A stretch of 64,000 bases of DNA from Sorex araneus (GCF_027595985.1 NC_073303.1:26565723-26629722); one strand, 5' to 3'. Positions 1-10,964 are shown, counted from the stretch's first letter. Notes: generated by a model not told the origin, from the sequence alone. Numbers and translations: made by a program.

Positions 1-88
1 GGGAACCACATGGGGTGCAGGGATCAGACCCGAGTTGCCCACATGCCAGGCAGGTTTTCTGCCCAGTGTCTAGGGCCTCCCGGGCGGG
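1..88 (-). mobile_element. SOR-type SINE, 5' half, cut by window edge
   Basis: Reverse-complement match to the tRNA-like head: ACCACATGGGGTGC, then a degenerate B box (GGGATCAGACCCG) and a degenerate A box ending near 88. The SINE body lies outside the window. Confidence 0.6.
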
Positions 89-1222
89 GCTCTTCAGCCC
101 CTCCGTGATCGTGGGGGGAGGCCAGTGTCACGATACGCAGGAGGGGCATCTTCACCCGACTCCGGGCCTCGTGACGCCACCGAGGGCCCAGCAGAACCCG
201 GGCCCGGCTCCCTCTGACGTTCTACCCGACAGCTGTGGCCTCCCCGTGGTCTCTGCAGCAGTGTGGCACGGCGGGACAGCCGTGATGCCAGCCTAGGGGT
301 GGAGGGGGTTGTCGGGCCCGGCAGAATGCGAGCGTTGCCGTGCACCTGGGGAAGTCAGTTGCCACCCGAACCTGTTGCACCAGGTGCTGGGGGGGCCGAG
401 ATGTGTTTCAAGTGTCCGTCCCAGGGTCAGCACAGGCGCTTCCTGCCCGGCCCCCTGCCAGAGGACGCCCTGGACAGGCTGTTCTGGGACTCCCCGCCGG
501 GCCTCCCCTCCGCACGGCAGGAGGCAGCGCCCGTGTTCTCCGGCCCACCCGAGCCCCCGGCGTCCGTCGGAGCCTGGAGGGGAGCGGGGTTTCGAAACAG
601 TCGGCTTCCGCGCCCTTCTGTGCAGCGGCGGCCAGGCCAGTCGTTTGGGTGGGGCGAGGAAGAAACAGCTTGTTCCTCAAGTCATCTCCCTGCAGTTAAA
701 CATCCACCTTTCTCGGGCGAGAAGGAATTAAGTAGCATTTTCCTTTGTGCAAGGCATGGAACCTCAAGTCAGCAAACAGACGCAACAAAGGCCTGTAATC
801 CAAGCTGGGCGCCTTAAATGCTACACTGAATCCTCTTAAGGACTGGGACACTTGAGGGGAAATGCCCGAGTCTCCATTGCTCTGCCGCTTGCACGGCCTC
901 GTGCGTCCATCTCCGTGATCGGGCCTGTGCTGCCGCTCCCTGGCGAGGCGGCCGCCTGCCCGCTCTGCCGGCTCTGCCCCCGGCACTGCCCCCTTCCTTG
1001 GTGAGACAGTAGCTGAAGGAAACCTGCGGAGGGGGTTGGAGGGAAACACGGTGTTCGAGAGAACGTGGGCTTGAAGGGCGCGTGCGGGCACCCTGGGCGG
1101 AGTGCGGGCCTGTTCCCAGGGAGAGGACGCGCCTCCTGCTGTAAGTGGTCTTGCTCGTTTGGGGTGGTCTCGAGCTCTGCAAGCACTCTATAAGTCTCGG
1201 GTATTAGCCCGAGCAGATTATC

Positions 1223-1405
1223 TTTTTCTTTTTTTTTTTTTTTTTTTTTTTGCTTTTGGGTCACACCTGGCGATGCACAGGGGTCACTCCTGGCTCTGCA
1301 CTCAGGAATTACCCCTGGCTGAGCTCAGGAGACCATATGGGATGCTGGGAATCGAACCCGGTCGGCAAGGCAAACCCCTACCCGCTGAGCTATCGCTTCA
1401 GCCCC
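1223..1405 (-). mobile_element. SOR-type SINE, near full length
   Basis: Long T run (about 1226-1251), then GGGTCACACCTGGCGATGC, the body, GGGAATCGAACCCGG (B box complement) and GAGCTATCGCTTCAGCCCC (A box side). Near-identical flanks GAGCAGATTATC (1211-1222) and GAGCAGATATCT (1408-1419) look like a target-site duplication. Confidence 0.9.
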
Positions 1406-2074
1406 CCGAGCAGATATCTTCAGTTCACTTTTAAATTTGTGTGTCCGCCGTGGGGTATACGTAGTGAACACAGGTAACATACGCGTATCCGGCTTCTTTT
1501 CTCAAGTGTGGCCGCCCGGCTTGCCCAGACGGTGGCTAACAAGGCTCTCCGTGCTCCACGCCTGCTGCCCAGCTCCTGCGTCCCGGGTCAGCCGCGCCTG
1601 GTCTGGGCGGTGCGTCCCTGGGCCCCCAGTTCCTCCCTCACCGCAGTCCCGAACCGTTGGGTTCCTGCAGCCCTGCCATGTGACTGGGGGCCGGGCACGC
1701 CGCGCCTGCCGCCGCCTGGTCCTCACCGCAGGGCTGTGGCTCCCGTGGCTGGGGTTGGTGGGAATCGCCTTGAGTCTGTGCTGCTCGGAGGCGGGCGGTC
1801 ATTCCGACGGTGTCAGTGCTTCCGCTCACGAGCGTGCACTGCTTGTCCGTCCCCCGGTGTCCTCTCCGATGCATTCGGGAGGGACCTGCCAGTGTTGGAT
1901 ACGGTGTCAGGTCTCTCGCCTCCTTTGCTCAGGCTGTCTCTGGATATTCGCTGTCGTAGGACACTCTGACGAGGGGTTGTCCTTTTTGGATTATGTTGTC
2001 AGAAAAATCTTTTTTCTCCCACTTAAACCCCAAGGCTTGCCAAGTTGTTCACGGTGATTTGTGACAGGCGTTCA

Positions 2075-2225
2075 GTGTCCCAGCCCCAGTCCCACCACCA
2101 CATCACCTCCACCTTTGTCTTCACTTTCCCACCCACCCCCAGGCCTGCCCCCATAGCAGACCCACAGTAACTTATTTTATATTGCTTGTTACCACTGAAT
2201 GACGAATAAAATATGAAAAAAAATA
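2075..2225 (+). mobile_element. Possible LINE 3' end fragment
   Basis: A C-rich stretch passes into an AT-rich segment with AATAAA at 2205-2210 and then an A run, like the 3' end of a retroposed transcript. The family is not recognised; a degenerate L1 3' UTR is the main idea. Confidence 0.3.
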
Positions 2226-2796
2226 CTTAAAATCTGTCAAAATTGATTGTATCTCAGCGTGGGGACATGAAGCCCCTGTCTCAGGGCCTACTGCGTGTCG
2301 ATGCTAGTTGAGCCTCCCGCGTCAGTGCTCTAGTTAGTCGGGCTTAGTTGGCATCTGCACTGCCTTCCCGTCCAGTCTGGCGTGTGCCTCCGGGGCCGTC
2401 AGTGCGCTCCAGAAGACCCAGAGCGTTTCACTGGGCCCCTGGTGAGTGGGTGTGGCTGCGGGGCCTCGGGAAGCACAAGGGGGCAGGGGCGGGGGCCCAC
2501 CCCGACTCCCAGGAGGGCCCGGGGCTTTCTGGCTGAACAGTCTCCCAGGCACGTAAGCCTTCGTGGCCTCCCCACGACTGTTCTGGGTGATTGATTGTCG
2601 GGAGCACTAAGGCCGGAAGGTGGTTTTCAGCGTCTTTCCCTCCGACCCCGTCCCCCAGAGAGGCCTGACAGCCAGGCTCGGTCCAGGGCGTGGAGCATGT
2701 GGCGCGTCCCCCGCCCCAGCCCTGTAAGGTGCCCGCTGTAGCTCCTGGCAGTGACCCCTTCGGACGAAGCTCTCGAAAGGCAGGGTCCGAGGGCTT

Positions 2797-2880
2797 GGCC
2801 CGGCAGTAGGGCCGCTGCCTCGTGTGCAAAGCTCTGGGCTTGAATCCCGACACCACCAGATGAGACGAAGCAAAATCCCT
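2797..2880 (+). mobile_element. Degenerate SINE head
   Basis: GGCCCGGCAGTAGGGC...CTTGAATCCCGACACC resembles the SINE A-box/B-box region with many changes. The body is missing. Confidence 0.4.
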
Positions 2881-3697
2881 TGGTGTCCGAGACCCCCTAG
2901 ACGCTGGCATTTGGCCCGGGAAAGCCCGAGGGTCCTGGGAGAGGGCGGGGCCTGCCTCAGTCACAAACTGAGCTGGTCAGTCTGCCGGCTGGACACGGCC
3001 TGCCCCCGCCATGGTGGAGACTGGGAGGGGTCCGTCTCCAGCAGACGCAGGACACTCCGGGGCCCGGGCTCCGACCAAGCAGGCCGCAGGCTGGGAGGAC
3101 GCTGCCAGGCACCTGCCAAGGGCCAGCGGTCTGCCCCATGCAGCCGCACACTGACAGGAAGGTCAGACTGGGAAGGCAGCTCTGCACAAGCAGCCCTGCA
3201 GCCCGGCGTTTTGGTTCCTTTCCCCAAAAATGTCCATTTTAAGACGGTGGGGGTGGGGGGCAGCCGGTCTCTGGCCACAGCCCCTCAGGTGAGTGGGGAA
3301 GGACGTCCCGGCCAGGGGCCTCGGTTTGGGGTGCAGGAACACCAGTCACCAGCCCCCTCTGCCGCCCGGGTCTTGACAGGGCCGGGTCTCTCCCAGAGGA
3401 CACCCGGGGACAGGGACGCAGAGGTCATCGTCCTCCGGCCTCCGTGCCCCGTTCGAGATTCAGCCCTTTCCATGCCAGCAACCTCCGGCGCCCTGCAGGG
3501 CTGCGGTGACGCGCCTGTGGCGAGGGCGGAGGACCCCAGCCTTGGCCAGTGTGACTGCCCACGCGGCCTGGCCAGCCGCTGGGTGTGCTGATGCCTCCTG
3601 GGCCCGGGCAGGGAACGGGGCGGCCCCAGTGCCGAGCACTGCGGTCACCTGCCGTTGTTCCTGCTCACGGGGGTGGGGGGGCTCCTTGTGGTCTGGT

Positions 3698-3775
3698 CGG
3701 TTTGGGGGCCACACTAGGCCGCCGTGCTCGGGGATCACAGGCGCCGGGGCTCGAACCCTGCAGCGTCCCGTGGTG
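3698..3775 (-). mobile_element. Degenerate SINE fragment
   Basis: TTTGGGGGCCACAC, then TGCTCGGGGATCAC and GGGGCTCGAACCCTGC, in the order of a reverse SINE but with internal deletions. Confidence 0.4.
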
Positions 3776-4070
3776 GGCGCATCCGCGGGCGGGTAACCAC
3801 GGCAGAAGTCACAGAGCAGACAGGGGTAGACTTGCCCCTGACCTGTGGAGGGAGGGACGCGTGCGTGAGCCGGTGGGCGAAGGTGGCCGTAGTTGGTCGG
3901 ATCCCTCCCCCGCTCCTGCACTGGGCGAGGTGAGGGCGTCCTGGTACTCGGCCGCCTAAGGTTTGTATGACAGGGAAGGCCTCGGGCTGGGGGCTCCCCC
4001 CTCCCCGCCCCCACCACGGGAGAGACGCTCCCCCGGCTGTGTCCAGCTCTGACTCTGTTCTCTCTTGCAG

Positions 4071-4106
4071 GGGCTCCGCGGGCCTTACCCCTTCGGCCAG
4101 TCTTAA
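4071..4106 (+). CDS. ILRUN: ILRUN, last coding exon (C-terminal 11 residues)
   Basis: After the acceptor TTCTCTCTTGCAG the exon reads GLRGPYPFGQS and a TAA stop (4104-4106). This matches the C-terminus of ILRUN (C6orf106), which in human ends GLHGPYPFGQS as I recall it; the one difference is His to Arg at the third residue. The codon phase at the acceptor is 0. ILRUN carries a UBA-like and an NBR1-like (FW) domain and is described as a nuclear negative regulator of IRF3/p300-driven antiviral and proinflammatory cytokine transcription; both domains are encoded upstream of this window. The call rests on an 11-residue match plus the gene order: ILRUN is the neighbour on the 5' side of SPDEF in human, same strand, as here. 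A chance match of this length right behind a strong acceptor, in the expected place, is unlikely. Confidence 0.88.
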   Translation, partial: GLRGPYPFGQS

Positions 4107-4495
4107 ACCAGTGTCAGCAAGAAGAAAACTTACCAAGAGACAGAAGGCCTGACTTCGGGGGGTGGGGTGGGGAGGAGGGCGCGGGGCTCCTCTGGATCAC
4201 AGACCACACGCCACGGACCCTTGGCTCTGAGCCCCTCACCCCAGGCCAGAAGAAGAGGAAGAAGAACAGACTAGTTTTGAGTAAAGGCGGTGTGCATGTG
4301 TGAGTGCCGGGCGCAGGGCTGGTGTGGAGCGCGGGGCTGGCCGGCCCCCCGGGCGGCGGCGGCAGGTGCTGGGGACGGGGGACGTAAGCCATCTTTCTCG
4401 ACACGGGCCGCTCCGGGCACGGGTCACTCCGCCCAGCCCCTGGCCCCACTGTCGGTTCTGCAGGGCCACAGGCGCTCTGGAGGACCGGGCGGGCG

Positions 4496-4508
4496 GGCGG
4501 GCGGGCGG
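4496..4508. repeat. (GGGC)n short tandem repeat
   Basis: Three to four perfect GGGC units in the ILRUN 3' UTR. Confidence 0.8.
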
Positions 4509-5327
4509 ACACTGCGTGCCACGTGACTCGCGATGCCCGTGACCCCGTTTGTTTTTCATGGCATCGGCCAGTGAGTTATCACCCCTGGCTTCCTCTTCTC
4601 CCCTAATCTCCTGTTGATTTACACCCTTGACATTTGTATTCGTCAGCCCTGTGGCTCCGTCCCCCCCGCAAACCTCTCCGAAGACCAAACTTCCCTGTGT
4701 GGCCAGCAGAGGAAGCCTGAGGACAGAGCCGGGCCCCCAGTGCGGGGCGTGCGCGGGGCCCCTGTGCCTGGGCGGCCGCGTGGGCCCATCCCCACCCCCG
4801 CCCGCTGTGCTTGGTGGCGTTCCCACGGCCTGTTGCTGGAGGGTGAACCATGAAGGGGTGAAACTGCGGCCCCGGCGGAGGGTTTGCCAGGGAGTGGGGC
4901 CACGACCGCCGACTCCCCACCCTCGGAGACCACACGGAGATGCCAGTGAGGCCCCCCACCCTGAGCAGGGTGCCCCGCGCGCCCCGGGGGTCCCGCACGG
5001 GTGGAGGAGCTGTGGTGCCGCGGGGAGCTTGCCGGGCCGGAACAGCTGTCTGCCAAAGATACAAGAATATGCAAAGTCCCCTCCCCCGCCCCCCGGTCCC
5101 GGTTGGTTTGACGGCTGGGACGTGAGCCTCGGGCACCCGCCTTCTCGTGAGTGGCGGCTGCACGGGGTCTCGCCACCTGGCCGAGGGAGGGCCTGCCTGC
5201 CTGCCTGTCTCTGGGTGTTTGAGTTCCAAAAATGTGTGTTGTTTGTTCCTCCTCATCCTCTTCTGAGATTGTTTTATAAAAAAGTCTGATTGATTGATTG
5301 TGGGAGAATAGCTTGTATGAAATACTC

Positions 5328-5383
5328 CACCCCCCCCCACCCCGCCCCTGCCCCGCCACCCCCCCTCCGCCCAACACCTCCCC
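5328..5383. repeat. C-rich low-complexity tract
   Basis: Runs of C broken by A, G and T, just upstream of the AATAAA at 5386. The complementary strand is G-rich. Confidence 0.8.
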
Positions 5384-5385
5384 AG

Positions 5386-5391
5386 AATAAA
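5386..5391 (+). terminator. ILRUN: Alternative poly(A) signal AATAAA (ILRUN)
   Basis: Canonical hexamer in the ILRUN 3' UTR (CCCAGAATAAAAGGCG). Use is not shown by the sequence alone. Confidence 0.4.
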
Positions 5392-5964
5392 AGGCGGAGC
5401 AGCCCCTGGCGAGCGTGTGGCCGCCCCAGGCAGAGGCCCGCGGGCCCGGTGTGGCCCACACTGCCACTGTCGTTGGTGCCAGCCTCCGGGCACGGCCGCC
5501 CAGGGGCGGGGGGTGAGTCTGGGCAGCCCCACGCCCACCCACCACGGGCAGAATCCTGCCCCGAGCACTGCCGGCTCCCCTCTCCTGCTCACATCCCGGG
5601 AGGGAGCCAGGAGTCCGGGGCTGAGGCCGAGGGAGGGGTCCTGCTGCCCACTGCTCCTCCCGGCCCGGCCCAGCCCCTCCCGCCCCGCCTCCCTGCTCCG
5701 GGACCTGCGGGCCGCTGTGTGTGCGGTGTGTGTGCACGCGTGCATGCCTCTTTTCCTTTCTGCTGTGGAAGGGTTGAGCGGGGGTCTCTGGCTCTAAGAA
5801 ACAGCCTCTTCTCTGCAGCGAGAAAGGCCACCCACGGAAGCCCACCGGAGAGCGGCTCCCCACGGCCCGCCTGGCTGGAGGGGGGCCAGGCTACAGAGCG
5901 GGCACGGTGGTCAACACCCCACTCCCCGATTCCGCCCGCGCCCCCGCAGGAGCAGGTGATGGGT

Positions 5965-5994
5965 CCCCCGCCCCGCCCCGCCCCGCCCCGTCCC
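5965..5994. repeat. (CCCCG)n short tandem repeat
   Basis: About five CCCCG units; the minus strand could form a G-quadruplex. Confidence 0.85.
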
Positions 5995-6119
5995 CTGGGT
6001 GAGTGCTGGGAAGCTGAGCTGTTCTCTGCGGGCCGCGGGTGTGCGTGCTGGGGCCTCACAGTGCCTGGGAAGGGATGGAGATGAGGTGTTTCCTTACTGT
6101 ATAAATGAATATTTGTATG

Positions 6120-6125
6120 ATTAAA
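6120..6125 (+). terminator. ILRUN: Probable ILRUN poly(A) signal ATTAAA
   Basis: ATTAAA inside an AT-rich segment (6095-6130: TATAAATGAATATTTG, ATGATTAAATTAAC), followed by CCTGTCGCGGTGTGCC as a possible GU-rich downstream element. It lies 2.0 kb after the stop codon. Confidence 0.5.
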
Positions 6126-8324
6126 TTAACACACACACAACCTGTCGCGGTGTGCCACTGAGTCTGACTGTGCGCGAGCCCCCCGCCCCCCCCCCCCCCC
6201 GCGGGGTCCCCGGGAGCCCTGTTCGTGCTGAGACTGCAGGCACTGCGTCCAGGGGCTGCGCGGGCACGAGCACTCGGAACAAGGGATGCGCGGTGTCCCC
6301 CGTGTCTTCCCACGACGTGCAAGGCTGAGGTGCTGGGCGCACCTGCCTTCTCCTGAGAGCGCGCATGGTCTCCGCGTGCCCTGCGGATTCCGGGTCAGCT
6401 CACAGTACGCACTCCTGGAGACGGGCCGGGCGCTGCTTCCCCGACAGGCCTCTGGCCGCGGCCAGCCCGCAGGGAGGGAGCCACCCCAGCGGCTCCGGGC
6501 GGTGGGTCCCCATCTGCAGCAGCCCGAGTCTGACTCGCCCCGGCCTTACCCTGGCCTGGCCGCGGCCCCTGGGCTCTGGGGACGGGGCCCTGCACGCAGC
6601 CGTCCCCGGGGGCCCCTGGCCGAGTGCCCGCGCCTGCGCCCACTGCCCTGCGGGCTGTTTGCTCTCTGCGGCAGGGGCCCCGCGGTGCACCCGCCCCCCA
6701 CATCCCCGGCACCCCCACCGCCGGACAGTTATTTGCTCGGCAGGATCTGTTTGTCTTTGGGGCTGTGACCTGTCAGGAAGCCACCGGGCCCTGGGAGAAG
6801 GGAGTAGGTCCCGTGGCAGCCCAGCGGGGCCATTCCCACGGGGGCTCGGTGACAGGGAGGGGGCCCTTGGCGGAGCACTCGTCCCAGGGCCAGGGGCAGG
6901 TGAAGTCTGGGCCGGGCCCGCCTGAGAGCAAACAGCTGCCCTGCGCCGCCCGCCTGCCCTGCACCCGTGCCCAGTGCCACCCACCCAGTTCCCAAGGCCT
7001 CTCCCTCACCTGGGCGCTGTGACCCGGCCACTTTCCCAGACGCCTCCTGCCGTCCAGCCCTGCGTGCTGGCCAGAGCGCATGCCCCAGAGTGCTCAGGAC
7101 AGCCCTGCCCTTGAACTGGGGAGGGTGGAGTGGTAGCAGGACGCGCACCGGCCACCAGACCTCTGTGTCGTGTCCAAGGGAGCTGCCCCTGCCGCCCCGT
7201 CAGGCCAGGATCTGAGCCTCGGTCCGTGCCCTGTGCCCCTCGGTGCGTTGAGGCCCTGGCCTCTGAAGCCCAGTGCACGGGCCGCTGGGGCAGGGCATGT
7301 GAGGGGCACGCCCAGCGTTAGCCGCCCTGGGGAGGGGGTTTCCCCTGAGGGGGGCTTCCGAGCAGTGTCCACTCGCAGCGGCACCTGCCAGCCGGATGGG
7401 CCAGCGCCCAGGGTGCGGGGGCAGGTGGGGAGGCTGCAGCGCCGGGGACGGGACTGGACACGGACATGGCGCTCGGCCACGGGCTGCCTCCGTGTCCTCC
7501 GCCTGCAGCTGGACATGCACAGTCGGGGCTGGCCCGAGGCTCCCCCCGGCCCCCGTCAGCCGGGCCCTCTGCAGGCGCCAGCTCTGTTGCAGCTGGGCCC
7601 CCCCTGCCCCCGCCGTACCCAGGCTGTCCCGGCCGCGGTTCCGGGCTTCAGGGTTTGGGCCTCCTGCCTTCATCCCCAACAGCCAGTGCCCGCTGCAGTC
7701 AGGCTCGTCTCCGCTGACCGTCCAGGCGAGTGACCTCACGGAGTCCTCCCGGTCACGGGACAGCTGGTGTCGCCTCCCGGGAGCACACACGATACGATAC
7801 AACGTCGGGAGGTTCTGGAGGCTTCTCTGAGGCCTGGGCCCTGGTGGCCTCGAGACCCTGGGGGGCCAGGCCTTGCGTGAGGAGCACTCCTTCTGGGTGC
7901 CGCTGGGTGGGGGGGCGGGACTGGCCTCTGCGGATCGCTGAGCCGCGTAGTTTCAGCCCTGCCCGGAGACACAGCGGCCACCACAGGACGCAGGACATTG
8001 GCACGGGCAGCGTCCAGACGGGAGCGAGCGGCCTTGCTGCTGAGGAGCCCCAGGGGTAGTGATGTGTCCGTCTTACTAGCCGGGGGCCACCTTGGGGACA
8101 GAGGACACCCGGGGACTCTGCTGGCCACAAGCACTGACCTGCGAGCACATGCCCTGCCACCAAGGTGCCACCCGGTGGGCAGGTGTCACAGGCCCCGGGC
8201 CACCGCAGCGAAGGGGAGGGTAAGAGGTGGAGGGGAGGGGTCCGTGGGCTCATGCAGGACGGCCGAGAAGCCTCGGGGTGCACCGAGAGCACTGGGAGGA
8301 TGTGGGGGGGAAGAGCGTTCCAGC

Positions 8325-8435
8325 CAGGTCTGCCGGTGGCAGAGCAGTGCGGAGGGCGTGTGCCAACTGAGTTCAACCCACTGCACCCCAAATGGTGCCT
8401 GAGCGAGCACCACAGGGTGTGACCCAAAAATAAAA
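8325..8435 (+). mobile_element. SINE fragment
   Basis: GGCAGAGCAGTGCGGAGGGCG and TTCAACCCACTGCACCCC, ending in CACAGGGTGTGACCC followed by an A-rich end. Internally shortened. Confidence 0.6.
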
Positions 8436-8439
8436 TCCC

Positions 8440-8600
8440 AGGCTATGCAAAGGCCCTGAGGTGAGGTGGGCATGTGCAGAAATAGTGATGGAGAAGCCAT
8501 AGGGGCGGGGTCTTGGGTCATGGGAGGCCGAGAAGTGACTGAAATGGCCTTGACCTGGAGCCTGGGGAGAGGGCTCCGAGCTCTGGGAGGGACAGTCTAG
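8440..8600 (-). mobile_element. L2-like fragment, copy 1
   Basis: TATGCAAAGGCCCTGAGGT is the reverse complement of the L2 3' segment CCTCAGGGCCTTTGCA. Downstream sequence (GGGTCATGGGAGG..., GACTGAAATGGCC) is shared with 10965-11085. Confidence 0.5.
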
Positions 8601-8671
8601 AAGACGCCCCTGAATCCTAGGGCCACGCTCAGGAACATGCAGTCACAGCTGCTGGAGAGTGTATAGCGGCG

Positions 8672-8808
8672 GCCGGAGCCACAGTACAGTGGGGAGGGCG
8701 TTTGCCTTGCACGCGGCTGACCCAGTTTCAAGCCCCGGCATCCCATATGGGGTCTGAGCACCAGCAGGAGTGATCCCTGAGTGCAGAGCCAGGAGGGACC
8801 CCTGTGCT
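8672..8808 (+). mobile_element. SOR-type SINE
   Basis: CCACAGTACAGTGGGGAGG, TTGCCTTGCACGCGGCTGAC and CATCCCATATGG, then CTGAGTGCAGAGCCAGGAG, in consensus order. Moderately diverged. Confidence 0.85.
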
Positions 8809-9114
8809 TCACGAGGGATGACCAAGAAGAAATCTGTGGGACTGTGGCCCAATTCTCTGCATCACAGAAGTTGAGCGAGTTGGTGCGAGTTCGGGGAGGG
8901 AGGGGCAGGGCATTCCGGCCACTCTCGCCTGGGTGGCTGGGCAGGGGCCCTGGGGTGGCGGTGGGGGAAGCAGGGGTCCGCTTTGAGCCGGCTGAGTGGG
9001 AGATGCAACGCCTGCCCGGTGTCCAGGGGCCACTCTGGGCCGGCTGGGTCATGGCCAACTCAAGCTGGAAGCAGGAGGCCAGCAAGTGGGATTCAGAGCC
9101 TCGGGTCAAGATGA

Positions 9115-9261
9115 AGGGGCCAGAGAGTCCAGTGGGTAGGGCACTTGCCTTGCACTCAGCAGACCTGGGTTCAGTCCCCGGCACCCCATCTGGTCCCCTG
9201 AGAACCACTGGGTGTAGTCCCAACTGCCCTGCCCTCCCACCCACCCCCCAAAAAAAATAAA
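9115..9261 (+). mobile_element. SOR-type SINE with A-rich tail
   Basis: GCCAGAGAGTCCAGTGGGTAGG, CTTGCCTTGCACTCAGC and GGTTCAGTCCCCGGCACCCC, then a shortened body and an A run at 9249-9259. Confidence 0.8.
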
Positions 9262-9505
9262 GCCGGAGAGCTGCAGGGTGCCAGGCCCAAACTGGGTTCT
9301 CGCTCTCCAGAAAGTGGCCTGGGGTCCGCCTGAGATACAGAAAAGTACCTGGAAGACTAGAATCCTGCTTCCTGGCGGGCGGCACCAGCCCTAGCGACCT
9401 GTCGGGCAGCAGTAGCCGCTGGTGCACGTGAGGGGCCTTTCCTTTCTCTGCTCGAGGAGGCAGGTTTCCAGGGGGGCCACCAAGTGCGCCTTTCCTGTGA
9501 AGGGG

Positions 9506-9847
9506 TGTAGGGAGCCATTTTACAAGCCCGGCTCTTATCCTCTAGTCCAGCGGAGGCTTATTTGGGGTTCCTGTAACAAGGTCACCACTGCTGACCTTAC
9601 TGATCTTGTCAGTTCGCCATTCCCCTCTCACTAGCCAACGCCCATGCCTGATCTGCATTTTACTATTGTTCCTATGGGGGTCCAAGCATGCATACCACCC
9701 CCTCCCACCAAGAGGTATAAGTATTGTAACTGCTGTGAATAAACTCTTTCTCTCCTCCTCCTTCTGGCTCTGTGTCTCTTCATTCGGTTGCGTCCCCTCC
9801 TTAGCCCCACGAAGGGTCCTCCCTGCGGGACAGGACGGGACCCCACA
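9506..9847 (+). mobile_element. Endogenous retrovirus solo LTR, class II (ERVK-like)
   Basis: A 342-bp element starts TGTAGGGAGCC and ends CCCCACA, flanked on both sides by the same 6-bp direct repeat AAGGGG (9500-9505 and 9848-9853). A 6-bp duplication and a TGTNGGGAGCC start are typical of betaretrovirus-like (class II) LTRs. TATAA is at 9716-9720 and AATAAA at 9738-9743, followed by a pyrimidine-rich R/U5-like stretch. No primer binding site, gag, pol or env sequence borders it, so it is a solo LTR left by LTR-LTR recombination. There is no coding capacity. Plus orientation is set by the TATA and AATAAA order. Confidence 0.82.
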
Positions 9848-9921
9848 AAGGGGGCAGTAAGCCAAGTTAGTTTGGGGCTCTACAGAGAAACCTAATTTCC
9901 TATTTAAAAATTCTAAGGGGA

Positions 9922-10110
9922 TGGGGCCAGAGCAGTCATACAGTAGTAAGCTTTGATGCCAGCATCCCGCCTGGAGTGAGCCCCGAGCACAGAGCCGGGA
10001 GTCAGCCCTGAGCACAGAGCCGGGAATCAGCCCCGAGCACAGAGCTGGGGGTCAGCCCCGAGCACAGAGCCGGGAGTCAGCCCCGAGCACCACTGGGTGT
10101 GACGAGCCCT
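9922..10110 (+). mobile_element. SOR-type SINE with expanded 25-bp internal unit
   Basis: A degenerate head (GGGGCCAGAGCAGTCATACAG) is followed by about four to five tandem copies of a 25-bp unit like AGCCCCGAGCACAGAGCCGG (about 9979-10097), then the normal SINE end GAGCACCACTGGGTGTGAC. The unit is the SINE's own body segment. Confidence 0.8.
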
Positions 10111-10591
10111 GGCCCCCAGCCTCCCGTGCACGGCTGCACCCTCCTTTCCTCCTGCCGAGAGACTGCGCGGCCGCCTCAGCACAGCGCTGGGAGTCGGCGC
10201 CCTGCCCGGCGCTGGGGCTGGCCTGGCTTCTCAGAAGACCCGCCCGGCCTGGTGGGGGGCACTTCTGGGGGTGCCGGGAGCCCACAGGTGTGGCCGGGCA
10301 GTGACGGGCTGGAACCCTGTGCCCGGGAACTGGTTTGGCCACTGTGGTTTACCACTTCCAGGGCGGAGCGCGGGGCTGACACGTCTGCACCCAGGTGCCC
10401 GCAGGAGCTGTATCAATACCAGGGCCGGGCCCGCGCCAGGCCGCAGGTGGGCACTGAGGTGGCGCTGGCAGCCGGACCCTCTGAGCCGCCCCACTTCCTG
10501 CTGTGCCCGCCACCACCTCCCACACGGCTGCCAGCCGGGCGCACGCCCCAGCCGTTGCGGTGAAGGCTCCGGCTCAGGGAGCTGGTGGGCT

Positions 10592-10685
10592 GGGGTGGGG
10601 GGGGCACCCCCAGCAGTGCTCTGGGGCCACTCGTGGTGCTGGGAAGTGAGGCTGGGTCGGCAGCGAGTAAGGCAGGCACACACCC
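10592..10685 (-). mobile_element. Degenerate SINE fragment
   Basis: CCCCCAGCAGTGCTCTGGGGCC, then GTGGTGCTGGGAAGTGAGGC and GCAGCGAGTAAGGCAGGC, as in a decayed reverse SINE. Confidence 0.4.
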
Positions 10686-10964
10686 CTGTCCAGTCCTGTG
10701 CAGTGACCCAGCCCCAGCGGTGGTTTGGGGCAGGAGCACCAGGAGGAGAGGGGGAGAGCAGGAGGGAGGGAAAGATGGGGTGGAGAGGAGGCAGGGGGAG
10801 GGAGGGATTGTGGAGACCAGCTGGGGGTCTCTGTGGGGCCTGTGAGTGGGGCACACTAGCAGGAAGTACCTGGCGGGAGAGAGGACAGCGATCACCATTG
10901 GCAGTACCTCCAGGCCTGGGTAAGCCCTCCACACGGCCCTGTGCCCCCACGCCTGAGCGCCTGT

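Larger units (their letters stand above)
1..4070 (+). other. ILRUN: ILRUN last intron (3' part)
   Basis: No coding exon is seen before the splice acceptor that ends at 4070; the residues expected just upstream in ILRUN (Ser/Asn-rich tail) are not encoded here in any frame. The stretch holds SINE pieces (about 1-88, 1223-1405, 2797-2880, 3698-3775) and an A-rich retroposed end near 2200. The rest is GC-rich unique sequence in which I recognise nothing. Confidence 0.7.
4107..6140 (+). other. ILRUN: ILRUN 3' UTR (probable extent)
   Basis: Sequence downstream of the ILRUN stop. It contains no SOR SINE, unlike most 2 kb stretches here, which fits a transcribed, constrained UTR. It includes AT-richer islands (about 4600-4640 and 5220-5320), a (GGGC)n run near 4500 and C-rich tracts. 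Two poly(A) signal candidates exist: AATAAA at 5386 and ATTAAA at 6120, the latter followed by a GT-rich stretch. The exact end is inferred. Confidence 0.55.
6141..9505. other. ILRUN-SPDEF intergenic DNA, first part
   Basis: A polyC run at 6180-6200 and GC-rich unique sequence, with SINE and L2 fragments only after 8.3 kb. The open frames here lack splice context and resemblance to any protein I know, and are attributed to high GC content. Confidence 0.6.

Noticed and set aside
5290-6084. 264-codon Pro-rich open frame in the ILRUN 3' UTR
   Set aside because: Composition is explained by C-rich DNA; no domain, and it lies after the ILRUN stop.
9506-9847. Provirus with coding genes
   Set aside because: Only one LTR is present; flanking DNA has no gag, pol or env similarity and the target duplication closes directly on it.
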